DNA from: JAZDJJ01 sp043804035
GTDB taxonomy: Bacteria; Bacteroidota; Bacteroidia; Palsa-948
Reading direction: 5' to 3'
Assembly (NCBI GenBank): GCA_043804035.1
Contig: JAZDJJ010000021.1
Span: 1-11,529, forward strand
Length of the DNA stretch: 11,529 nt
Each line of letters opens with the position of its first letter. Positions within the stretch are counted from its first letter, which is position 1. The notes beneath the pieces were generated by a model. That model saw only the letters and a program-made list of their open reading frames with translations, did no database searches and was not told the origin of the DNA. The translations under genes were made by a program, and so were the position numbers. Below, one piece after another: positions 6,389-11,529 of this stretch.

Positions 6389-6452
6389 AAAAAAAGAATT
6401 TTGGAGAAGTCGGTTTTACGATATGTACGCAATAAAATAGAATACGATTAGA

Positions 6453-6581
6453 TAAAGGGCACTTCTAAAACCCGGATATAGAGGCGGACAAAAATTTTGA
6501 ACTGTAGTTTTACTATCTGTAAAATGATAATTTAAATTAACAATTCAATAAAGAGAGGTGAGTTTTTAGAGGTGCTCTTTA
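6453..6581. repeat. Inverted repeat pair in the rpsA/recQ convergent region
   Basis: TAAAGGGCACTTCTAAAA (6453-6470) and the reverse complement of 6564-6581 (TAAAGAGCACCTCTAAAA) agree at 16 of 18 bases, separated by 93 bp. The right arm covers the recQ stop codon (6579-6581). The spacer holds a smaller hairpin with arms TTTTAC (6508-6513) and GTAAAA (6519-6524). The whole lies between two genes whose transcripts meet head to head. Confidence 0.75.
6549..6581. terminator. Possible bidirectional terminator hairpin at the end of recQ
   Basis: Arms TAAAGAG (6549-6555) and CTCTTTA (6575-6581) pair perfectly around a 19-nt loop that contains a T run and the direct repeat AGAGGTG. It sits between convergent rpsA and recQ and overlaps the recQ stop. 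There is no long T run right after the stem, so a role in termination is only a suggestion. Confidence 0.35.
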
Positions 6582-8792
6582 ATTTCCGAATTCTGAAATA
6601 AACTTTATTCGCATCAAGCGTACTTCTTCTTCATTAAATTCATTTTCGCCAAGTTCTTTAATTATTTCGGGAAGAGAATCTATTTGATTTTTTTTCAGAT
6701 ATTCATAAATAATTTCTTGCTTATCATCATCAATCATTTCATTTATGTGATATTCAATGTCCACCCGTGTGCCTGAAGAAACAATACTTTCTAATTCTTC
6801 AATTACTTCCTTAAGAGTTATTCCTTTTGAATCTGCCAAATCGTCTAAACTTATTTTCCTGTCAATGTTGTGAATAAGAAAAACTTTTAATCCGGATTTG
6901 TTCACCACAGATTTTACTATCATATTCTGTGGAGGTTCAATCTCATTTTCTTTTATATACTTTGCAATGGCATCAACAAATAGTTTTCCGTAACGTTGTG
7001 CTTTTCCTACACCAACTCCATTGATTTTTGAAAGTTCCTCTAAAGTAGTGGGGTAATAAATTGCCATTTCGGAAAGTGATGCTTCTTGGAAAATCACATA
7101 AGGAGGAAGATCGTATTTTTTTGCAACCTGCTTGCACATATCTTTGAGCATGAAGTACAGAGGTTCATCTAAACTTGAACATACTTGTTCTTCGGCAATA
7201 ATGATATCATTATCATCATCATCAGGATTTTCAAAATCATGATCTTTGGTCAGCATAAAAGACACAGGATTATCAAGAAATTTTTTCCCTTCTTTCGTCA
7301 CTTTCAGCAAACCATAGTTCTCAATATCTTTTGATAAAAATCCGGCAACTAGTGCATGACGAATCACTCCGTTCCAATGCTTTTCATCCTTATCATCTTC
7401 CGCTCCTTTCCCAAAAATCTCTAGTTCATTGTGGCGGTATTGTTTAATGGTAGAGTTTATGTGTCCCATCAAAACATTCTCCACATGTTTTGATTTGAAC
7501 TTTTCTTTAATAGTAAGTATCACATCAATGAGAAGTGCCACATCGTCCTTGCCTTCAAATTTTGTTTTTGGATGCAAGCAATTGTCACAGTTGTTACAAT
7601 TTTCTATTTCATATTTTTCTCCAAAATAATGTAGTAATGTTTTTCTACGGCAAACAGAAGATTCGGAATAGGTAATAACTTCTTGTATGAGTTGACGGTT
7701 TATTTCCTGCTCAGCAACTGGTTTTCCTTTGAGAAATTTTTCAAACTTCTGTATGTCATTATAACTATAAAAAGCGATGCATCTTCCTTCGCCATCATCT
7801 CTGCCTGCACGACCGGTTTCCTGATAATATCCTTCTAAATTTTTTGGAATGTCATGGTGTATTACAAAGCGGACATCCGGCTTATCAATTCCCATTCCGA
7901 AAGCAATGGTTGCCACTATCACTTCAATTTCTTCTTTCAAAAATTTATCTTGTGTTTTTGAACGAACATCTTTATCTAATCCTGCATGATAAGGAAGTGA
8001 ACGAATACCATTCACCTGTAATGTATTTGCAATTACTTCGGTTTGTTTGCGGCTGAGACAATAAACGATTCCTGATTTTCCGGGATTCTGTTTTATATAT
8101 TTAACAATTGCTTTTGAAGCATTTCTTTTTGCACGCACTTCATAATAAAGATTCGGTCTGTTGAACGATGCTTTAAATATCTTTCCATTATGTATGCCGA
8201 GATTTTTGATAATATCATGTTGAACTTTGGGCGTTGCTGTTGCTGTTAAAGCAATGATAGGCACACGACCAATTTTATCAATAAGCATACGGATGCGCCT
8301 ATATTCAGGACGAAAATCGTGTCCCCATTCAGAAATGCAATGTGCTTCGTCAACAGCGAAGAAAGAGATATTTATATTCTTAAAAAATTCTACATTGATT
8401 TCTCTTGAGAGAGATTCCGGTGCTACATATAATATTTTTGTTTTCCCTTCTTCTATGTCTTTTTTAACTGTAATAATTTCGGCTTTAGAAAGCGAAGAAT
8501 TAAGAAAGTGTGCAATATCATTTTTTGTTCCGAAACTTCGTATCACATCCACCTGATTTTTCATCAGTGCTATGAGTGGCGAAACAACGATGGCTGTTCC
8601 ATCACTGATAAAAGCAGGAATTTGATAGCAAAGAGATTTACCTCCTCCAGTTGGCATAATAACAAATGTATCTTGCCCATTAAGGATAGTTTTAATGATT
8701 TCCTCTTGTTCACCTTTGAACTTTTCAAAACCAAATTTTTTTTTAAGATACTCTTTTAAGGAAAGATCTTCTGATATAGATAGCATTGACAT
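6579..8792 (-). CDS. recQ: ATP-dependent DNA helicase RecQ
   Basis: RecQ unwinds DNA 3'-5' in recombination and replication-fork repair. The 737-residue protein shows all expected parts. These are the Walker A segment MPTGGGKS (46-53), the DEAH box (148-151) followed by the aromatic-rich loop CISEWGHDFRPEYRR (152-166), and the TATAT region near 183-187. Motif VI is QETGRAGRD (324-332). The RQC zinc site has cysteines C381, C399, C402 and C405, and is followed by a winged helix at about 410-520. An HRDC domain spans roughly 545-615, with the signature YPTTLEELSKINGVGVGKAQ. Beyond HRDC is an extra 120 residues (about 620-737) with helix-turn-helix character, typical of the longer RecQ proteins of Bacteroidota; the Escherichia coli protein has about 610. 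Met1 (8792) and Met3 (8786) are both possible starts. It is the last of three colinear minus-strand genes, 115 bp after the MORN-like gene. Confidence 0.97.
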   Translation of the reverse strand: MSMLSISEDLSLKEYLKKKFGFEKFKGEQEEIIKTILNGQDTFVIMPTGGGKSLCYQIPAFISDGTAIVVSPLIALMKNQVDVIRSFGTKNDIAHFLNSSLSKAEIITVKKDIEEGKTKILYVAPESLSREINVEFFKNINISFFAVDEAHCISEWGHDFRPEYRRIRMLIDKIGRVPIIALTATATPKVQHDIIKNLGIHNGKIFKASFNRPNLYYEVRAKRNASKAIVKYIKQNPGKSGIVYCLSRKQTEVIANTLQVNGIRSLPYHAGLDKDVRSKTQDKFLKEEIEVIVATIAFGMGIDKPDVRFVIHHDIPKNLEGYYQETGRAGRDDGEGRCIAFYSYNDIQKFEKFLKGKPVAEQEINRQLIQEVITYSESSVCRRKTLLHYFGEKYEIENCNNCDNCLHPKTKFEGKDDVALLIDVILTIKEKFKSKHVENVLMGHINSTIKQYRHNELEIFGKGAEDDKDEKHWNGVIRHALVAGFLSKDIENYGLLKVTKEGKKFLDNPVSFMLTKDHDFENPDDDDNDIIIAEEQVCSSLDEPLYFMLKDMCKQVAKKYDLPPYVIFQEASLSEMAIYYPTTLEELSKINGVGVGKAQRYGKLFVDAIAKYIKENEIEPPQNMIVKSVVNKSGLKVFLIHNIDRKISLDDLADSKGITLKEVIEELESIVSSGTRVDIEYHINEMIDDDKQEIIYEYLKKNQIDSLPEIIKELGENEFNEEEVRLMRIKFISEFGN

Positions 8793-8861
8793 TAAATAAA
8801 TTCTTTTTAAAAAATAAAGTGAATATACAACAATTTTTGGTATAGAGGAATAAACGAATAG

Positions 8862-8883
8862 TTACAAAAAAATCTTTTTGTAA
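8862..8883. terminator. Perfect AT-rich hairpin between the MORN-like gene and recQ
   Basis: Arms TTACAAAAA (8862-8870) and TTTTTGTAA (8875-8883) pair perfectly around AATC. It lies 25 bp after the stop of the MORN-like gene (minus strand) and 70 bp before recQ. It may end or weaken transcription between the two genes. The stem has only one GC pair, so strength is doubtful. Confidence 0.35.
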
Positions 8884-8907
8884 TAAAATTATTTCCGGAA
8901 TTTAATC

Positions 8908-9636
8908 TTATCCTTCTTCTCCTTTTGAAAAAGTTTTTTCCTCTTTAAAATTTCCATTCTCATTATAAAATTTCCATAGTCCTTCTTTTTGATAATCGCT
9001 AATAGATTCATTGTAATACATCGTACCTTCTCCCTTAATGTTGCCGTTATCATAATATTCTTTACTAGAATATATTTTCTTTTTCTTGTCAATTATTTCT
9101 AAGAAAGAAGTCGGTTTGCCGTTAGGACTATAATATTTTCTCTGAAGACAATATTCACCTTTCTTGTCAGATTCCTCTACAAATTCAAGTTGTCCGTTCG
9201 GATAATAATCTTCTTCTTTGATAGCATTTTGTCCTATATAAACAACATTTGATTTTAGTTTTCCGTCAGGATAATAAATCATCATGATGCTTTTGGTAAG
9301 ATCTGTCATTTTAAATTCACGTTCAAGTTGTCCATTCGGAAAATAATTTTTATACGCTTTCAATTGTCCGTCAATGTAATATCCTTTATGAAGGAGTTGT
9401 TTGTTTTCATAATAATCTTCCCACCACCCCTGTACTGCGTATTTTTTATTATCACTACGAATGGAGTCGGCACCAAAGACAATGTTCATTCTGTCGTATA
9501 TATTTATGCCATATATAGAATCATTCACATCCTGAAAATTTAATATATCTCCACGACGTATCTGAGAATAGGAAATAAAAAATGAAAAAGAAAAAAGAAA
9601 AAAGAATATTGAATATGGCATTAATTTTTTATTCAT
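8908..9636 (-). CDS. Secreted MORN-like repeat protein, YwqK family
   Basis: The 242-residue protein starts with a basic N-terminus (MNKK) and a hydrophobic, phenylalanine-rich segment (about 7-22) ending in SYSQ. This reads as a Sec signal peptide; no lipobox cysteine is seen. The rest carries about seven copies of a MORN-like unit of the form YYPNGQLK: YYIDGQLKA, YFPNGQLER, YYPDGKLKS, YYPNGQLEF, YYSPNGKPT, YYDNGNIKG and FYNENGNFK. Database pipelines often call such proteins YwqK-family antitoxins, after a Bacillus subtilis protein. Export and the lack of any toxin gene alongside argue against an antitoxin role here. It is more likely an envelope protein of unknown function. It starts 40 bp after the trxB stop on the same strand and may be co-transcribed with it. 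Confidence 0.85.
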   Translation of the reverse strand: MNKKLMPYSIFFFLFSFSFFISYSQIRRGDILNFQDVNDSIYGINIYDRMNIVFGADSIRSDNKKYAVQGWWEDYYENKQLLHKGYYIDGQLKAYKNYFPNGQLEREFKMTDLTKSIMMIYYPDGKLKSNVVYIGQNAIKEEDYYPNGQLEFVEESDKKGEYCLQRKYYSPNGKPTSFLEIIDKKKKIYSSKEYYDNGNIKGEGTMYYNESISDYQKEGLWKFYNENGNFKEEKTFSKGEEG

Positions 9637-9656
9637 AAGATATTAAGTATAAAGAT

Positions 9657-9670
9657 AAAAAATATTTTTT
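9657..9670. repeat. AT palindrome between trxB and the MORN-like gene
   Basis: AAAAAATATTTTTT is a perfect 14-bp palindrome just after the trxB stop on the minus strand. With no GC pairs it would be at most a weak attenuator; it may be chance in AT-rich DNA. Confidence 0.4.
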
Positions 9671-9676
9671 CTCTGA

Positions 9677-10609
9677 TTAATATATTTCTTTTTCACTAAG
9701 ATAACGTTCTGCATCTAATGCTGCCATACATCCGCTGCCTGCTGCTGTTACTGCTTGTTTGTATATTTTATTTTGCACATCACCACAAGCGAATACTCCC
9801 TTCACACTAGTACGTGTTGTTCCCAAAAATACCGAAATATATCCATCATCGTCAATATCTAACCAATCTTTAAATATTTCTGAATTGGGATGATGTCCGA
9901 TGGCGACAAAAAATCCTGTTATGTTTAATTTTTTGTTTTCTCCTGTTTTATTATTTTTCAGAAGAACTCCATTTACCGTTTGCTCTCCGAGAATTTCAAC
10001 GGTTTCGTGATTGTAAAGTAATTCTATGTTAGGAGTATTTTTAATTTTGTGATGCATCAATTTTGATGCGCGCAGAAAATCTTTTCTCACTATCATAAAA
10101 ACTTTTTTGCAAAGTTTTGAAAGATAAAATGCTTCTTCGGCTGCTGTATCTCCACCGCCTACAATTGCCACATCTTGTCCACGGAAAAAAAATCCATCGC
10201 ACACAGCACAAGCCGAAACACCACGCCCATTAAATTTTTTTTCTGAATCCAATCCGAGCCATTTAGCAGATGCACCAGTAGAAATAATTACAGTATCTGC
10301 AATGATGGTATTTTTTTCGTCCACGACAACTTTATGCGGAGGTCCAGAAAAATCAACAGAAGAAACAAATCCATAGCGAATATCCGTCCCTAAACGTTCT
10401 GCCTGCTTACGAAAATCCTCCATCATTTGCGGACCTTGAACTCCATTGGGATAACCGGGATAATTTTCTACATTGGTAGTTAACATCAGTTGACCACCGG
10501 GCTGCGAGCCAGTAATCAGCACAGGTTTCAAGTCGGCACGGGTAGCATAAATAGCAGCTGTGTATCCGGCTGGTCCAGAACCAATGATAAGACATTTAAT
10601 ATGTTCCAT
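9677..10609 (-). CDS. trxB: Thioredoxin-disulfide reductase
   Basis: This cytoplasmic FAD enzyme passes electrons from NADPH to thioredoxin. The length of 310 residues is normal for the low-molecular-weight bacterial type. The FAD-binding motif GSGPAG lies at 10-15, and GSQPGGQL at 34-41. The redox-active pair is CAVC (C134-C137; CATC in Escherichia coli). The NAD(P)-binding motif GGGDTAAEEA is at 151-160. The second FAD signature is GVFACGDV (271-278), followed by KQAVTAAGSGCMAA (284-297). The 2'-phosphate recognition segment, HRRxxxR in Escherichia coli, reads VRKDFLR here, a partial match that keeps two of the basic positions. The ATG at 10609 is clear, since the FAD motif begins nine residues on. 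It is the first gene of the minus-strand run, followed 40 bp later by the MORN-like gene. Confidence 0.97.
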   Translation of the reverse strand: MEHIKCLIIGSGPAGYTAAIYATRADLKPVLITGSQPGGQLMLTTNVENYPGYPNGVQGPQMMEDFRKQAERLGTDIRYGFVSSVDFSGPPHKVVVDEKNTIIADTVIISTGASAKWLGLDSEKKFNGRGVSACAVCDGFFFRGQDVAIVGGGDTAAEEAFYLSKLCKKVFMIVRKDFLRASKLMHHKIKNTPNIELLYNHETVEILGEQTVNGVLLKNNKTGENKKLNITGFFVAIGHHPNSEIFKDWLDIDDDGYISVFLGTTRTSVKGVFACGDVQNKIYKQAVTAAGSGCMAALDAERYLSEKEIY

Positions 10610-10626
10610 AAAAGGTATAGTATAGA

Positions 10627-10659
10627 GAAAAGTATATGGTATAAGATTTTTTTTATCAA
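10627..10659 (-). promoter_or_regulatory. Candidate trxB promoter
   Basis: On the minus strand a TTG (10657-10659) is followed after 22 bp by TACTTTTC (10627-10634). This differs from TAnnTTTG only in the last base and has slightly long spacing. The -7 element lies 17 bp before the trxB ATG, giving a leader of only about ten bases. Confidence 0.3.
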
Positions 10660-10841
10660 GTTATGTTTCGGTTTTCAATTAACTACAATGTTTCATTGTA
10701 TAAAAATTATATGAGCAAATTTAATTGTTTTCTTAATTTGTTGTTTAATTTGTTTTTTGCGAATAGTACTTGCTTGTTTGTAATTGACTGTAAATTTAAT
10801 TTGGGGATTGTATCAAAAATGACTTCCTGAAATCCTGAAAC

Positions 10842-10868
10842 AATCCTGCCCTGACAAAGGACAGGATT
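10842..10868. repeat. REP-like hairpin
   Basis: Arms AATCCTG (10842-10848) and CAGGATT (10862-10868) pair perfectly. After one C/A mismatch, CCT and AGG extend the stem around the loop GACAA. The left arm sequence also occurs at 10831-10837. Its form is that of the short intergenic palindromes that are scattered in many genomes. Confidence 0.65.
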
Positions 10869-10877
10869 TATGATATG

Positions 10878-10892
10878 CTGAGCTTGCCGAAG
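10878..10892. repeat. Match to a common dispersed 15-mer
   Basis: CTGAGCTTGCCGAAG differs by one base from CTGAGCTTGTCGAAG, a word I recall as frequent in intergenic repeats of many bacteria. It lies ten bases after the REP-like hairpin. No long stem can be drawn around it. Confidence 0.4.
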
Positions 10893-10911
10893 TATAGAAG
10901 AATATTTAAGA

Positions 10912-11175
10912 ACACTCGGATTACGCTTGGCTAAATCCGAGCGAGCGGGGTTTTAATTCGTTAGGAGAAAATGGAAAATAGTATGGAAAGTAGCAATGCG
11001 AAAAAAGAGAATAGAAAGAAAACATCTATCCGGACATTTCAAGAACTAAATTTTTCTTTTTTCTAATTGCTTATTTCTTTTTTCTATACCATTTTCTATT
11101 TTCACGCCTGTCTGCAGGGCATAGGCAGATAACCACATAAACGGGCTCAAAATCAAAAGGGATTTATGGAAGAAA
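10912..11175. repeat. Hairpin-forming repeat element, copy 1
   Basis: It begins with a small hairpin, CTCGGAT (10915-10921) with ATCCGAG (10935-10941). The core at 10967-11103 is a long imperfect inverted repeat. The outer 20-base arms (10967-10986 and 11084-11103) agree at 17 of 20 bases when one is reversed and complemented, and further pairing continues inward through the AGCAAT (10992-10997) and GAAAAAAGA-rich parts. The loop is around 11019-11052. A conserved tail with GCCTGTCTGCAGG follows. No open frame of note is inside. It looks like a non-coding, MITE-like or structured-RNA repeat. Confidence 0.8.
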
Positions 11176-11208
11176 TGTAAATAAAAGATTACTGTTCGGG
11201 TACACGTC

Positions 11209-11229
11209 ATGGCGGGCTTGACCCGCCAT
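11209..11229. repeat. GC-rich perfect palindrome between the two repeat copies
   Basis: Stem ATGGCGGG (11209-11216) and CCCGCCAT (11222-11229) close on the loop CTTGA. It stands out from the surrounding AT-rich DNA. A run of eight T (11247-11254) follows after 17 bases, too far for a classical terminator. The form is that of a REP-type element. Confidence 0.75.
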
Positions 11230-11254
11230 CTTCTTATTCTTAAAAGTTTTTTTT

Positions 11255-11529
11255 ACACTCGGATTACGCTTTGCTAAGTCCGAGAGAGCGTGAGTAATAT
11301 TTTTTTTTTAATTCGTTAGGAGAAAATGGAAAATAGTATGGAAAGTAGCAATGTGAAAAAAGAGAATGGAAAGAAAACATTTATCCGGACATTTCAAGAA
11401 CTGAATTTTTCTATTTTCTAATTACTTATTTCTTTTTTCTATACCATTTTCTATTTTCACGCCTGTCTGCAGGGCATAGGCAGATAACCAAATAAACGGG
11501 ATAAAAATCAAAAAGATTTATAGAAGAAA
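11255..11529. repeat. Hairpin-forming repeat element, copy 2 (reaches the window edge)
   Basis: This is a direct repeat of 10912-11175. The initial hairpin is kept in shortened form (CTCGGA 11258-11263, TCCGAG 11279-11284). The next stretch is 12 bp longer, with a T run at 11301-11309. From 11311 on the two copies run almost without gaps at an offset of 355, with scattered substitutions. The long inverted-repeat core lies at 11322-11458. The element may continue past the window end. Confidence 0.85.

Larger units (their letters stand above)
10660..11529. other. Gene-free, repeat-rich right end
   Basis: No plausible gene is seen on either strand beyond trxB. The stretch holds REP-like palindromes (10842-10868 and 10878-10892), two copies of a hairpin-forming element (10912-11175 and 11255-11529) and a GC-rich palindrome between them (11209-11229). 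The base pattern of long A- and T-rich runs differs from the neighbouring genes. Confidence 0.75.

Noticed and set aside
8889..9092. 67-residue minus-strand open frame overlapping the MORN-like gene
   Set aside because: It overlaps the real gene in another frame and is lysine-rich low-complexity translation without a recognisable start region.
8908..9636. Toxin-antitoxin system based on the YwqK-type protein
   Set aside because: No toxin-like gene lies beside it and the protein has a signal peptide, so an antitoxin role is not supported.
10490..10714. 74-residue + strand open frame over the trxB start
   Set aside because: It is antisense to the conserved FAD-binding N-terminus of trxB and has no recognisable content.

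Overview
The window is AT-rich DNA that most likely comes from a member of the Bacteroidota. Several -7-like elements fit the Bacteroidota promoter consensus TAnnTTTG, there are almost no Shine-Dalgarno sequences, the tRNA gene lacks an encoded CCA, and the proteins are of types common in that phylum: an S1 protein with an acidic tail, a long RecQ with an extra C-terminal domain, a FucP-type sugar transporter and a MORN-like YwqK-family protein. The genus cannot be told from the sequence. The stretch is mostly ordinary chromosome, with many short repeats and palindromes between the genes.

Left part (1-2856): a 21-bp tandem array enters from the left edge and decays by about position 168. A short gene-free stretch follows, then a solitary beta-class DNA methyltransferase (380-1351, +). 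Converging on it is a sugar/H+ symporter of the major facilitator superfamily (1411-2856, -).

Middle (2857-6578): a 52-bp divergent promoter region separates the transporter from an RlmI-like SAM-dependent methyltransferase (2909-3814, +). That protein appears to carry a REP-like palindrome read in frame. Next come tRNA-Pro(GGG) (3903-3976) and a 414-bp gene-free leader with AT-rich repeats and a hairpin. Ribosomal protein S1 follows (4391-6388, +), ending in seven near-identical octapeptides.

Right part (6579-10609, all -): in transcription order, thioredoxin reductase trxB, a secreted MORN-like protein and recQ. The 40-bp gap between the first two allows co-transcription; recQ follows after 115 bp. 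The genes cover redox homeostasis, an unknown envelope role and DNA recombination/repair, with no obvious shared pathway.

Right end (10610-11529): about 920 bp without a gene. It contains a TrxB promoter candidate, REP-like palindromes, and two direct copies (about 265-275 bp each) of an element whose core can fold into a long imperfect hairpin. The second copy reaches the window edge.

I found no convincing new defence or mobile system. The most unusual items are the 21-bp array with its conserved 8-bp core, the palindrome inside the methyltransferase gene, the repeat-built S1 tail and the duplicated hairpin element.
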